A stretch of DNA of 64,000 nt from JADJPO01 sp963750395 (GTDB lineage: Bacteria > Actinomycetota > Actinomycetes > Actinomycetales > Kineosporiaceae): NCBI GenBank assembly GCA_963750395.1, contig CAVVQM010000006.1, forward strand, positions 372,001-436,000, read 5' to 3'. The notes beneath the pieces are model-generated. The model was given only the letters and a program-made list of their open reading frames with translations, was not told the DNA's origin and ran no database searches. How positions within the stretch are numbered: position 1 is the first letter of the stretch; each line of letters begins with the position of its first letter. The translations under genes and the position numbers were made by a program. Shown here piece by piece: positions 25,432-34,383 of the stretch.

Positions 25432-25997
25432 CGGACGTCGACGTGGTCGTCGCCGTCGGACGTGAGGACGCGGCCGGGGGCTTGGTGGTGGCGGGGGCCT
25501 TCGTGGCGGTAGGTGTCCTGGCGGCGGGTGCCTTGGCGGCGGGTGCCTTGGTGGTCGTCGCGCGGCCGGCCGCCGCCCCCACCAGGCGGGCGACGGTACC
25601 GCTTGTCGCATCGGCAGGAGGCGGACCCGGCGGGGACCGGGGTCGAGGCCGCCCTGGACGCCGGCGCGGATGACGAGGCAGAGGGCGGTTCCGCCGACCG
25701 TGAGGGGGCCGAGGCCTCGGCCGAGGTGTCACCCGTCGTCGCGTCCGCCGGGACGAGCCGGCCCTCGGACGGCGCCGGATCGACCATGGCGGAGACGGTG
25801 CCGATCAGCAGCAAGGTGGACAGTCCGATGCTGCCCCAGAGCAGACCACGGGGGATCCTGCGACGGGTGGGGCCGTCGTCGGCCGGGACGGCGCCACCGC
25901 CGACGCGGCGGGCCGGAGGCGGCGCCCAGCGGGATTGGCCGGTGGCGGGGTCGATGTAATAGAGCCGTCCGGTGGCCGGGTCCGTGTACATCTGCAT
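25268..25997 (-). CDS. Membrane-anchored Excalibur calcium-binding protein with WW-like N-terminus (one frameshift)
   Basis: The N-terminus MYTDPATGRLYYIDPATGQ followed by SRWAPPP resembles a WW-type repeat. A membrane helix (LLWGSIGLSTLLLIGTVSAM) follows at about 50-70, then a long Ala/Thr/Pro-rich linker with KAPAAKAPAARTPTATKAPA. The C-terminal Excalibur domain has paired cysteines and the DADQDGIGCE loop. One frame change near 25620, in a GGCGG run, separates helix and linker; joined, the protein is about 240 residues. Excalibur domains bind calcium at the cell surface. It is divergent from the Gfo/Idh/MocA gene. Confidence 0.7.
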
Positions 25998-26152
25998 GTC
26001 GGCGACAAACCTTCTGCGGGCGCGAGGAGGGGTCCGAAGCTACCCGCGGACGCGCACGCCTCGGGCCGAAACTCGCGAATCGACGGCACTCTCCACCCAT
26101 CCGCGGGTGCGCAAAGGATCGACCGCAGTGGGATCACGGCTAGCCTCGGGCC

Positions 26153-27274
26153 GTGACGGACACCGTGGGGATCGCGCTCGTCGGGTCGAAGTTCATGGGC
26201 AGGGCGCACTCGAACGCATGGCAGCAGGTGAGTCGGTTCTTCGACCCCCGGTTGACGCCGGTGCTGCGCACCGTGGTGGCGCGCAACCGACCGGGCGTCG
26301 AGGAGTTCGCACGACGCTGGGGCTGGCAGGGCGGCTCGACCGATCTGTCAGCCGTCCTCGCCGACCCCACTGTGGGCCTGGTCGATGTGTGCACACCCAA
26401 CGACGTCCACCGTGAGCAGGCGGTCGCCGCCCTCGAGGCCGGTAAGCACGTGGCGTGCGAGAAGCCGTTGGCCGGCACCATCGCCGATGCCCGCCTGATG
26501 GCGGAGGCCGCCGCGCGTGCCGACGGGCAGACCTTCGTGTGGTTCAGCTATCGCCGGGTCCCGGCCATCGCGCTCGCCCGGATGCTGGTGCGCCAGGGGC
26601 GGATCGGCGAGGTCCGGCACGTCCGTGCCGTGTACGCCCAGCAGTGGGGCGGTCCGGCGACGCCGGCGGTCTGGAGGTTCGACGGCGCGATCGCCGGGTC
26701 CGGTGCGCACGGTGACCTGAACGCCCACATCGTGGACGCCGTCCGGTTCGTCACGGGCGAGGAGATCACCGAGGTCAGCGGCTCGATCACCAAGACGTTC
26801 GTGCCCAGCCACACCGTCGACGACGCGGTGCTCTTCCTGGCCCGGCTGTCCGGTGGCGGCATCGCGACCTTCGAGGCCACCCGGCTGGCCACCGGGTACC
26901 ACAACCACCACGGCTTCGAGATCCACGGCGACCACGGGGCGTTGCGCTTCTGGTTCGACGAGATGGGCTGCCTGGACTACTTCGACGCGAGTGCCGATCC
27001 GCTCGTGCGCGGGTGGACCCGCATCGAGGTCTCGGACGGCGACGCCGGGCACCCGTGGGTCGGCTCGTGGTGGCCGCCCGGCCACCCGATCGGCTACGAG
27101 CACACGTTCACCCACCAGGCGGCCGACATCCTCGCCGTCCTCGCCGGCCTGGAACCGGTGGCCCCGATGCCGGACTTCGCGGAGGCGCTCGTCGTCCAGG
27201 CGGTGCTCGAGGCGGCACTGGAGTCCGCTCGGCGCGGGGCGCCCGTCGAGGTGGGCGAACTGCTCGATCGGTAG
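26153..27274 (+). CDS. Gfo/Idh/MocA-family oxidoreductase
   Basis: A 373-residue NAD(P)-dependent dehydrogenase of sugars or cyclitols. The Rossmann part begins GIALVGSKFMGRAHSNAW, with CTPNDVHREQ and the signature CEKPLAGT around residues 101-108. The C-terminal alpha/beta domain includes GAHGDLNAHIVDAVRFV, with the catalytic-region His/Asp. GTG start at 26153. The substrate is unknown. No sugar transporter is adjacent. Confidence 0.88.
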   Translation: MTDTVGIALVGSKFMGRAHSNAWQQVSRFFDPRLTPVLRTVVARNRPGVEEFARRWGWQGGSTDLSAVLADPTVGLVDVCTPNDVHREQAVAALEAGKHVACEKPLAGTIADARLMAEAAARADGQTFVWFSYRRVPAIALARMLVRQGRIGEVRHVRAVYAQQWGGPATPAVWRFDGAIAGSGAHGDLNAHIVDAVRFVTGEEITEVSGSITKTFVPSHTVDDAVLFLARLSGGGIATFEATRLATGYHNHHGFEIHGDHGALRFWFDEMGCLDYFDASADPLVRGWTRIEVSDGDAGHPWVGSWWPPGHPIGYEHTFTHQAADILAVLAGLEPVAPMPDFAEALVVQAVLEAALESARRGAPVEVGELLDR

Positions 27275-27317
27275 CTGCGCCTGGGCAGGGTCCGTGTCCC
27301 GCTCGAGGGGCGTCGCC

Positions 27318-27719
27318 CTACAGCTCGAGGACCTCGATCGACGACCCACGATCTGCACCGACCATGACAGCAAGGTCGCCACCTCGTACGGGTCTGCGTC
27401 GGCTGTCGATGATCCGCGATTCCTCGGCCAGGAGCGCCTGGAAGGCAGCCTCGGCGACGTGCGTGTGGAAGGCCTTGGCGAAGATGTCGGGATCGTGCTC
27501 GAGTCGCACCAGTTCGTCGGCGATCGCGTCCAGTCGCCGGCGGACGAGCGGCAAGGCGAACACGTCCCACTCGACCACCTCGACCGGAGCGGCGTGCTCA
27601 TGCTGCAACTCCCAGGTGACCGCCGTCCCCGGGGTGCGCCGCTCAGTGCGCGGCCTCAGGAGCAGGTGCAGCCCGACGAAGATCGCTCCCGTCAGGAGGA
27701 GCGCCGGCAGAGGGTCCAT
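27318..27719 (-). CDS. Hypothetical protein with N-terminal membrane helix
   Basis: 133 residues. Hydrophobic segment at about 4-21 (LPALLLTGAIFVGLHLLL), then a basic stretch and a mostly helical, acidic cytoplasmic part. No family recognised. ATG at 27719; codon use is like that of the neighbouring genes. Convergent with the Gfo/Idh/MocA gene at 43 bases. Confidence 0.6.
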   Translation of the reverse strand: MDPLPALLLTGAIFVGLHLLLRPRTERRTPGTAVTWELQHEHAAPVEVVEWDVFALPLVRRRLDAIADELVRLEHDPDIFAKAFHTHVAEAAFQALLAEESRIIDSRRRPVRGGDLAVMVGADRGSSIEVLEL

Positions 27720-28024
27720 GGTGACCTCGCCTTCGACGGCCGTGTCCTGATTCTACGGGCTCATCGGACGACGTCCCAGGAGTCGCCCGCGTCCAGTCGC
27801 ATCGTCAGCAGCACGCCCAGGTCGATGGACTCGCCGTCGGCGTCTGCTCCAGTCCGAGGCGTCCGACATCCCTCCATTGTGGACGTGCACCGGCACCGAC
27901 GGCGTCCTCGGTGGAGCGGGCGTGGATCGGATCTCCGGCAACGCGGCGCTGAACCTGCTCAGCGATGGCGCCGTCGACCTCTTGACCGGCGGCCCGAACC
28001 CTCCGGGAGTGAACGACCGTTTCT
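27720..28024. other. Gap with two short coding remnants
   Basis: On the minus strand a tail reading ESIDLGVLLTMRLDAGDSWD, with stop at 27761, looks like the end of a lost gene. On the plus strand, about 27859-28053, an open stretch with DGVLGGAGVDRISGNAALNL and ending DRFFTTPEDRIL lacks a start. Neither is assignable; they suggest an old deletion junction. Confidence 0.35.
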
Positions 28025-28762
28025 TCACGACTCCTGAGGACCGGATCCTGTAGGGGGCATCGCCGGCTCGACCGCTCGGCAGTCCTGGCGAGGGACGGGC
28101 CCCGCCGCGGCCAGCGCCGCGGAGCGCGCCGGGTCGTGGACCATGTCGCGGTAGTGCACCTTGGCGAAGCTGCCGCTGTGCGAGATCACGCGGGCCGGTA
28201 CTCCGAACGCCACGCCGCGGGGCGGGACGTCGCGCAGCGCAACGCTGTTGGCACCGATCACGGCATCGGACCCGATCTGGAGCCTTCCGGCGATCACCGC
28301 TCCCGGACCGATCCAGACCCGATCCCCGACGAGCGGGATGTCGGGATTCTCCGGAGCGTCCCCCTGCTCGCCGCGACCGAGCGTCACCCCCTGGGAGATC
28401 GTGCAGTTCTTCCCGATCCGCACCGCGCCGACCACGATGTAACCCTCATGCGGGAAGAACAGGCCGGGGCCGATGTGGGCCAGGGGGTCGATCTGGATCC
28501 CGCTCGCGTTCCGGACGAGCCGCTGGACGAGGAAGCCGATGACCGTGAGGACACCCCTGATGATCCGCCACCTCACGCGCGTCGCGGTGAAGTGGGACAG
28601 GCGGTGATTCACGATCGCCCAGATCCGGGGTGAGAGCGCCAGGCGCGGGACGGCGGCGGCCGGCCGCTGCCCGTCGCGCTCGAAGGCGACGACGAAGCGG
28701 TCGATGTCCTGGCGGAGCGTCGAAACCAGTCCCGCGCCCTTGCAGATGCACTGGGTCGACAT
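28025..28762 (-). CDS. Serine O-acetyltransferase-like left-handed beta-helix acyltransferase
   Basis: 245 residues from the ATG at 28762. The C-terminal half has hexapeptide repeats in the CysE arrangement: GPGLFFPHEGYIVVGAVRIG, then NCTISQGVTLGRG, VWIGPGAVIAG and IGANSVALRDVPPRGVAFGVPA. The N-terminal part is helical with a hydrophobic patch (GVLTVIGFLVQRLV). Last gene of the ACP cassette, eight bases after the NadE-like gene. It may acetylate a seryl or sugar intermediate of that pathway or supply O-acetylserine; cysteine biosynthesis proper is less likely here because no cysK is adjacent. Confidence 0.78.
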   Translation of the reverse strand: MSTQCICKGAGLVSTLRQDIDRFVVAFERDGQRPAAAVPRLALSPRIWAIVNHRLSHFTATRVRWRIIRGVLTVIGFLVQRLVRNASGIQIDPLAHIGPGLFFPHEGYIVVGAVRIGKNCTISQGVTLGRGEQGDAPENPDIPLVGDRVWIGPGAVIAGRLQIGSDAVIGANSVALRDVPPRGVAFGVPARVISHSGSFAKVHYRDMVHDPARSAALAAAGPVPRQDCRAVEPAMPPTGSGPQES

Positions 28763-28770
28763 CGCGGCCG

Positions 28771-29778
28771 TCACGACTCGGCCGAATGGTGGAGCTCGGG
28801 GATCGCCTCGACGAGGTCCGGCGGCGCGTGCAGGTAGCGCGTCGTCCGGCGCTTCTGGTCGATGTCGCGCAGGACCAGTTCCACCTGCGCCTCGGTGAGC
28901 CCCGTCGCGGCGGCCACCTCGCAGACGGGGACGGCGTGGTTCTTGGCGTACAGGCACAGATCCATCCGCTCGTACGGCAGGGAGAAGTAGAACTCCTCCT
29001 GGGACTGCTCCAGCGAGTAGGTATCGGTGGTCGACGGGCGGGACCTGATGCCCTCCGGCACGCCCAGGTGCTCGGCGAGCGCGTAGACCTGGGACTTGTA
29101 CAGGTGGGCGATCGGCTTGACGTCCGCGGCGCCGTCCCCGAGCTTGACGAAGAAGCCCTGGTCGAACTCGAGCCGGTTCGGCGTCCCGGACACGACGTAG
29201 TTGAGCCGGTCCGCGTGGTAGTACTCCAGCATCTTGCGCACCCGCTGCTTGAAGTTCGTGGCGGCGACGATGCCGAGGTAGGCCTCGCGGGTGAGGCGGT
29301 GCTTGGTCTGGGTGCCGTCCGGCGCCATGACCACGACCGAGTAGACGCGCAGACCGCCGGAACCGTCAACGGCCGGTAGCACGATCTTCGACCGCCACCC
29401 CGGCCCGTACTCCGGGCAGACCAGTCGGATCGCCTCGTCCCGGCGCCGATAGCAGCCCGCGGCCTCCAGCGGTTCGGTGATGTCCTCCAGCTGGGACTCG
29501 ATGCCGAGGGAGTCGGACAGCAGCCGGCTGTAGCCGATGGTCTCCGGTGACGACTCGCGCTCGGGCATGTGCAGGCCGAACACCCGCTCCGGGCCCAGCG
29601 CTGCCACGCACAGCGCGGCCACGACACTCGAGTCGATACCTCCGGACAGCCCGACCACGACGCCGCGCCGCCGGGTCCGGGTGACCGCCTCGGTCAGCGC
29701 GACCGTGATCCGCTTGGTCTCCTGCTCCGGGTCGATCCGCAGACTGTCCGGTCCGAACGGCGAGGTCCACGTCGTCAT
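28771..29778 (-). CDS. NadE-type amide-forming synthetase of the ACP cassette
   Basis: 335 residues from ATG 29778, overlapping the AsnB stop by four bases. The PP-loop GLSGGIDSS (SGGIDS at 45-50) and the later KQRVRKMLEYYHADRLNYVV and SGTPNRLEFDQGFFVKLGDG blocks are those of ammonia-dependent NAD synthetase. It is longer than housekeeping NadE and carries a C-terminal helical tail (TGLTEAQVELVLRDIDQKRR). A copy inside a carrier-protein cassette beside an AsnB-type glutaminase suggests adenylation and amidation of another carboxylate. A role in NAD synthesis itself cannot be excluded. Confidence 0.8.
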   Translation of the reverse strand: MTTWTSPFGPDSLRIDPEQETKRITVALTEAVTRTRRRGVVVGLSGGIDSSVVAALCVAALGPERVFGLHMPERESSPETIGYSRLLSDSLGIESQLEDITEPLEAAGCYRRRDEAIRLVCPEYGPGWRSKIVLPAVDGSGGLRVYSVVVMAPDGTQTKHRLTREAYLGIVAATNFKQRVRKMLEYYHADRLNYVVSGTPNRLEFDQGFFVKLGDGAADVKPIAHLYKSQVYALAEHLGVPEGIRSRPSTTDTYSLEQSQEEFYFSLPYERMDLCLYAKNHAVPVCEVAAATGLTEAQVELVLRDIDQKRRTTRYLHAPPDLVEAIPELHHSAES

Positions 29779-31769
29779 TTCCCACTCCTGTCCTCGAGTA
29801 CGAGATCGACGGCGACGCAGGGTGTTCCCGCAGGGCGGGCGGTCCCTCCGCCGTCGCCGGAGATGAAGATGTCGTGCACGAGCTGGGTCGAGATGACGGC
29901 CAGGACCCGCATGTTGTCGGTGTTGCTCATCCGCTCGCCCCCCGTTCGCGAGGCCTTGGCGATCAGGCTCGAGACGAGCGAGGGGTCGAAGACGCCGGCG
30001 GCCCTGACGGCGCTCGCTGACGTGAGGTCGCCGAGCCACTCCGGGCGCGGTTCGAAGAAGAAGCTCGCCGCATCGGGTGATCGGTACGGCTGTTTCGGCC
30101 GGTGCAGGATCTCGGCGGGTACCAGATCGGCGAAGGCCCGCTTGAGGATGTGCTTCTCCTCCAGCCCGAACAGCTTCTGCCACGCGGGCAACGCGTTCGC
30201 CAGCTCGATGACTTCGGCGTCCAGGAACGGGAACCGGCCCTCGACGCCGTTGGCCATCAGCATCCGATCCCCCTGGGAGGAGAGGATGTACCCGGACAGG
30301 AGTGTGGTCATCTCGAGCCACTGCGCACGGCTGAGCGGGTCCCACCGATCGCTGTCCGCCGGCATCGCCTGCACCAGATCGACCGTGTCGCAGTGGTTCA
30401 CGGCCTCGGTCATGTCCTCGCAGAGCAGGCGCTTGAGGACGGCGGTCGAGTCCCACCGGGGGCGGTGCGACAGGGCGGGGTCGGCGGAGTCCAGGTTGCG
30501 GCCGAAGAAGCTGCGGGCGAACGCCGGCGCGGCGCCGGGGGAGCGTGCCATCCAGGGATAGAGCAGCGTGGCCGCGCGGTGCCGTGACGTCGAGCCGGGG
30601 TCGCGGGACCAGAACTGCCGGACGCGCGCCTCGCGGAAGATGTCGTAGCCCGCCAGCAGTTCGTCCGCCCCCTCGCCGGTCACGACGACCTTGTAGCCGC
30701 TGTCGGCGACGAGCTTGGAGAGCAGGAACAGCGGTGCCGGCGCGGCCCGCAGGATCGGTGTCTCGGTATGGCGAACCACGGTCGGGAAGACGTCGGCGAC
30801 GTCCGAGGGCGAGACCACCACGTCCCGGTGCCGGCTGCCCAGGACCGTGGCCATCTCCTTCTGGTAGTGGCCCTCGTCGTACTCGGGGTCGGGGAAGCGC
30901 AGCGAGAACGTGTCCAGCGGGACGTCGGTGTACTGCGCGATCGCGGCGGCGGTGACCGCCGAGTCGATCCCGCCCGACAGGTAGGCGCCGACCGGGACGT
31001 CGCTGCGCTGGAAGCGCAGCCGGGTCGCCTCGACCAGGCGTTCGCGCAACGCCGGCACGTTCTTCTCGATGTCCTGCTGCTTCTCCCGCCCACGGCCGGG
31101 GAAGGTGATCGAGAAGTACGGCGCCGTTCGGAAACCGTCGGCGTCGAGGACGGCGACGTGGCCCGGTTGGAGTTGCTCGACCCCCGCGAAGACGGTGCGA
31201 GGCGCCAGCGGCGCCCAGTACGTGAAGGTCTGGTCCAGACCCGCCGGGTCGAACGCGCGCTCCACCCCGGGGTCGGCGAACAACGCCTTCACCTCGGAGG
31301 CGAAGAGGAACCGGCGACGGCGACGGGTGTAGAACAGGGGCCGCACCCCCATCCGGTCCCGGCACAGCACCAGCCGCCGCGCCGGCCGGTCCCACAGGGC
31401 CAGCGCCCACTGGCCGTTGAACCGGGAGAAGCAGGCCGTTCCCCACTGCTCCCAGGCGTGGACGACGACCTCGGTGTCGGACTGGGTGCGGAAGACGTGA
31501 CCGAGGCCCCGCAGTTCCTCGCGCAGCTCGACGTAGTTGAAGATCTCGCCGTTGAAGGTGGCCCAGAGCGTGCCGGTCTCGTTGGCCATCGGCTGGGCAC
31601 CGCCGGCGGTGTCGATGACGGACAGCCTCGTGTGGCCCAGGGCGGCGTGATGATCGCGGTAGTAGCCGTGACCGTCCGGGCCCCGGTGCGCCAGCCGCGC
31701 CGTCATGGCATGAAGGAGGTCCAGGTCCGGCGGGTCCTGCTCGCTCACGATCCCGCAGATGCCGCACAT
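29775..31769 (-). CDS. Asparagine synthetase B-family glutamine amidotransferase
   Basis: 664 residues. Cys2 starts the class II glutaminase domain (MCGICGIVSE; RGPDG; FNGEIFNYVELREEL). The synthetase domain has the PP-loop YLSGGIDSAV near residue 264 and GEGADELLAGYD. It is longer than AsnB of E. coli (554) but normal for the AsnB subfamily found in polysaccharide and secondary-metabolite clusters. Start overlaps acpS by one base and stop overlaps the NadE-like gene by four, so all are co-translated. Probably amidates a carboxylate on, or destined for, the carrier protein. Confidence 0.88.
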   Translation of the reverse strand: MCGICGIVSEQDPPDLDLLHAMTARLAHRGPDGHGYYRDHHAALGHTRLSVIDTAGGAQPMANETGTLWATFNGEIFNYVELREELRGLGHVFRTQSDTEVVVHAWEQWGTACFSRFNGQWALALWDRPARRLVLCRDRMGVRPLFYTRRRRRFLFASEVKALFADPGVERAFDPAGLDQTFTYWAPLAPRTVFAGVEQLQPGHVAVLDADGFRTAPYFSITFPGRGREKQQDIEKNVPALRERLVEATRLRFQRSDVPVGAYLSGGIDSAVTAAAIAQYTDVPLDTFSLRFPDPEYDEGHYQKEMATVLGSRHRDVVVSPSDVADVFPTVVRHTETPILRAAPAPLFLLSKLVADSGYKVVVTGEGADELLAGYDIFREARVRQFWSRDPGSTSRHRAATLLYPWMARSPGAAPAFARSFFGRNLDSADPALSHRPRWDSTAVLKRLLCEDMTEAVNHCDTVDLVQAMPADSDRWDPLSRAQWLEMTTLLSGYILSSQGDRMLMANGVEGRFPFLDAEVIELANALPAWQKLFGLEEKHILKRAFADLVPAEILHRPKQPYRSPDAASFFFEPRPEWLGDLTSASAVRAAGVFDPSLVSSLIAKASRTGGERMSNTDNMRVLAVISTQLVHDIFISGDGGGTARPAGTPCVAVDLVLEDRSGK

Positions 31770-32341
31770 CAGGTCACGCCCCGGTCGCGGACCAGCCTCG
31801 CCGGGTCGTCGAGGAGCTGCGAGCCGTTGAGGTCCTCATCGGTCAGCGTGACGCCGAGCGCGTCCTCGAGCGCGATCGCGGCCCGAAGGACCGCCAGGTG
31901 CGGATCGCCGTCCTGCCTGGGGGATCGGGCGAACTCGCGCAGGACCTGGTCGGTCCGGCCGGCGGCCGGCCGGAGGCTCGCGAGCGCCGTGGCGGTCGCG
32001 TAGTCGTCGCAGTGCGACAGGGACACGCTGATCTCGTCGACGTCCGTGGCGGCCGCGGCGATCCGGCCGTGGAGTCGGACCGACGGGGTGCCTCGCTCGT
32101 CGTTGGCGATCTCGATGGACCGCCAGGGCGGCGGTCCGTCCCACCGCGGCACCGCCGCCTTCAGCACGGCCTCCTTCGCCGCCAGGCGGCCCGCGAGGTG
32201 CCGGCCGGGGACCGCCTTCGACAGGCAGTAGGTGATCTCGGTCGCGGTGAACCATCGCTCGAGGAAGGCCGTCCCGCCGTCCTCGAGCAGTCTCGTGATT
32301 CGGGCCACCGACACGATGTCGGTGCCCACGCGCCCGCACAC
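31769..32341 (-). CDS. acpS: Holo-ACP synthase with C-terminal carrier-like extension
   Basis: 190 residues against the usual 120-130. The AcpS core has GTDIVSVARI (Asp8), RWFTATEITYCLS and GRLAAKEAVLKA (Glu57), the magnesium and CoA-binding residues. After residue 125, helical text such as AVLRAAIALEDALGVTLTDE, then LNGSQLLDD, resembles the second half of an acyl carrier protein but has no DSL-type serine. It would attach phosphopantetheine to the ACP encoded two genes upstream. GTG start, four bases after the ligase stop. Confidence 0.85.
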   Translation of the reverse strand: MCGRVGTDIVSVARITRLLEDGGTAFLERWFTATEITYCLSKAVPGRHLAGRLAAKEAVLKAAVPRWDGPPPWRSIEIANDERGTPSVRLHGRIAAAATDVDEISVSLSHCDDYATATALASLRPAAGRTDQVLREFARSPRQDGDPHLAVLRAAIALEDALGVTLTDEDLNGSQLLDDPARLVRDRGVT

Positions 32342-32345
32342 CCGG

Positions 32346-33851
32346 CTACCCGCTCGCGGCCAGTGGTAGGGCGCGCAGCTGCTTCTTGACGATCTTGCCG
32401 CTGGCGTTCATCGGCATCGCGTCCACGAACACGACCGACTGAGGCACCTCGTGCCGCGCCAGATGCCGGCGGCACAGCGCGAGGACGTCGTCCTCGTCCA
32501 ACGGGGATCCCGGACGACGGACCAGGAAGAGGATCACGGCCTCTCCCGCCCGATCGTCCGGCACTCCGATGGCCGCGGCGTGGACGACGTCCGGCAGGCG
32601 CAGGGCGCATCCCTCCACCTGCTGGCTCGAGATCCGGTAGCCCCACGACTTGATGAAGTCGTCCCGCCGGTCGACCACGTGGATGTCGCCGTCCTCGTCG
32701 ACGACCGCCAGGTCTCCGGTCCGCAGGCCGTGCTCGGTGAACTTGGCCGCGGTGGCCTCAGGATCGTCGAGGTAGCCCGGAGAGATGCCGGCGCCGCGGG
32801 CGTAGATCTCCCCCGGCCGTCCCGGCGCCACCGGCGCCCCGTGCTCATCGAGGACGCGCAGCTCGACGCCGGGGATCCCGCGCCCGATGGAGCTCTTCTT
32901 GTCGGCCAGTCGCTCCGGCGGCAGGCACGACAACCGCGCGGTGGCCTCGGTCTGCCCGTACATGAGGAACAGGTCGACATCCGGCTTGGCGGCCGTGAGC
33001 TCGTCGACGGTCGCCTCGGACAGACGCCCGCCCGCCGCCTGCAGGAGCCTCAGGTCGGGCAGGCTGCGCCCGGCGAAACTGCTTGCGCGCAGCAGGAGCT
33101 GGAACGAGGAGGGCACCCCGGCGAACTCCGTACAGCCGTGCGCCGCCATCAGGTCCACGGCGGTCTCGGGGTAGGTGAACGAGGTGCAGAGCACCAGACA
33201 TCCGCCCACCCGAAGATGGGTGTGCAGCAGGGAGGCCCCGAAGCAGTAGTGGAACGGGAGGATCACCAGGACGCGATCGTCGCGGCGCAGTCCCAGGCTG
33301 GCGACGATGGCGTCCGTGTTCGCCCGGATGTTCTCGTGCGTCACGCGTACCGCCTTGGGCCCCGCCGTCGTCCCGGAGGTGAACATCAGCGCGGCGTCCC
33401 AGGCCGGGGCAGCCGATCCATGGTCCGGCCGGCGGCCGGCCGGCGAATCGAGCACGGCGTCGGTGATCACCGGCAGGTGCTCGGGAAGGGCATGCCGGAC
33501 GCGACGCAGCGACCGCCGGTCGACGGCGACCGCCGCGCAATCGACCTGGGTCAGCCCCTGGCGCACGCCCTCCGCGGGCAGCCGGTCAGACAGTGGGACG
33601 GCCACCAGGTCCAGCTTGATGATCGCGAGGTAGGCCGCCACCCAGAAGAACGAGTTCGCTCCGAGCAGCCCCACCCGTGAGCCCGGTGCGAGCTCCAGCT
33701 CGGCCAGGTGGGCGGCGCACCGCGCGGCGGCGACCCGCAGCTCGGCGTAGGAGTAGCTGCGCTGAGCATCGATCACCGCCGGGTCTGTGGGATGGCCGCG
33801 GTCGAGCAGGTAGTCGCTGACGTTCACCGCCGACTCAGGCAGTGGGGACAC
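32346..33851 (-). CDS. AMP-forming acyl/aryl ligase of the ACP cassette
   Basis: 501-residue ANL-family adenylating enzyme. It shows core motif A3 MFTSGTTAGPKAV (157-169), FHYCFGASL, A5 YGQTEAT, A7 RTGDLAVV, A8 RRDDFIKSWGYRIS, and the catalytic Lys486 in NASGKIVKKQ. It activates a carboxylic acid, most likely for loading onto the ACP encoded immediately upstream (17-base overlap). The acid is not predictable by eye; the FHYCFGASL segment is typical of acyl-CoA/exosortase-type ligases rather than amino-acid adenylation domains. Confidence 0.87.
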   Translation of the reverse strand: MSPLPESAVNVSDYLLDRGHPTDPAVIDAQRSYSYAELRVAAARCAAHLAELELAPGSRVGLLGANSFFWVAAYLAIIKLDLVAVPLSDRLPAEGVRQGLTQVDCAAVAVDRRSLRRVRHALPEHLPVITDAVLDSPAGRRPDHGSAAPAWDAALMFTSGTTAGPKAVRVTHENIRANTDAIVASLGLRRDDRVLVILPFHYCFGASLLHTHLRVGGCLVLCTSFTYPETAVDLMAAHGCTEFAGVPSSFQLLLRASSFAGRSLPDLRLLQAAGGRLSEATVDELTAAKPDVDLFLMYGQTEATARLSCLPPERLADKKSSIGRGIPGVELRVLDEHGAPVAPGRPGEIYARGAGISPGYLDDPEATAAKFTEHGLRTGDLAVVDEDGDIHVVDRRDDFIKSWGYRISSQQVEGCALRLPDVVHAAAIGVPDDRAGEAVILFLVRRPGSPLDEDDVLALCRRHLARHEVPQSVVFVDAMPMNASGKIVKKQLRALPLAASG

Positions 33852-34104
33852 GAGCCTGCTTCTTGCCCAGGACGTAGTCCACCAGACGGTCGATCGAGTC
33901 GAGGTTGGCGGGCACGGTCTCTGCCTCGGTGACCTGGATCTCGAAATGTGATTCGAGGAAATCGATCAGTTCGAGAACCCCGGTCGAGTCGATGACTCCG
34001 CCCTCGATCAGTGAGTCCTCGTCGCGGGGGAGACCCGAGACGTCCCCGAAAAGGTATGTCTCGTTGATGAAGTCAACGATCCCGGTCCTGACCTGCTCTT
34101 TCAC
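33835..34104 (-). CDS. Acyl carrier protein
   Basis: 89 residues with the phosphopantetheine attachment site IDSTGVLELIDFLE (Ser40), preceded by LIEGGVIDS as in stand-alone ACPs of ligase-linked pathways. First gene of the six-gene cassette. GTG start with GGGAGGGAAGG upstream. It is probably charged by the following AMP ligase and activated by the AcpS. Confidence 0.87.
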   Translation of the reverse strand: MKEQVRTGIVDFINETYLFGDVSGLPRDEDSLIEGGVIDSTGVLELIDFLESHFEIQVTEAETVPANLDSIDRLVDYVLGKKQARVPTA

Positions 34105-34383
34105 GACGGCCTTCCCTCCCTCGGCATCGGTGAGTCCACCAATTCATCCGTGATCGACTACGCCCGCGATCGACGCACTCGTCCACGGCTGATCCCGGCT
34201 GTGTATCGGCTGGTGCCGGGCGTTTCTGAATACTGAGAATGCAACTCTGATTTCACAGTAGCCAGGCGCCCGCATCTGGCCAGGGAGTGCCGAGAACGTG
34301 CTCCGGATGACCGGCCGAGCGTTGCTCTCTGTGTTGGAACAACTACGAGGCGCCACGCCTCCCGGACCGGGGCTCCCGCCGGA
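34105..34383. other. Promoter gap upstream of the ACP cassette
   Basis: 279 bases without a credible gene, between the ACP start and the isochorismatase stop (both minus strand). An AT-richer part at about 34220-34265 (including TTTCTGAATACTGAGAAT) is the likely promoter region of the cassette. No clear operator or hairpin was recognised. Confidence 0.4.

Noticed and set aside
28771..31767. 998-codon minus-strand frame spanning the AsnB and NadE region
   Set aside because: Its first two thirds are the wrong frame over AsnB; only the NadE-like part from 29778 is real.
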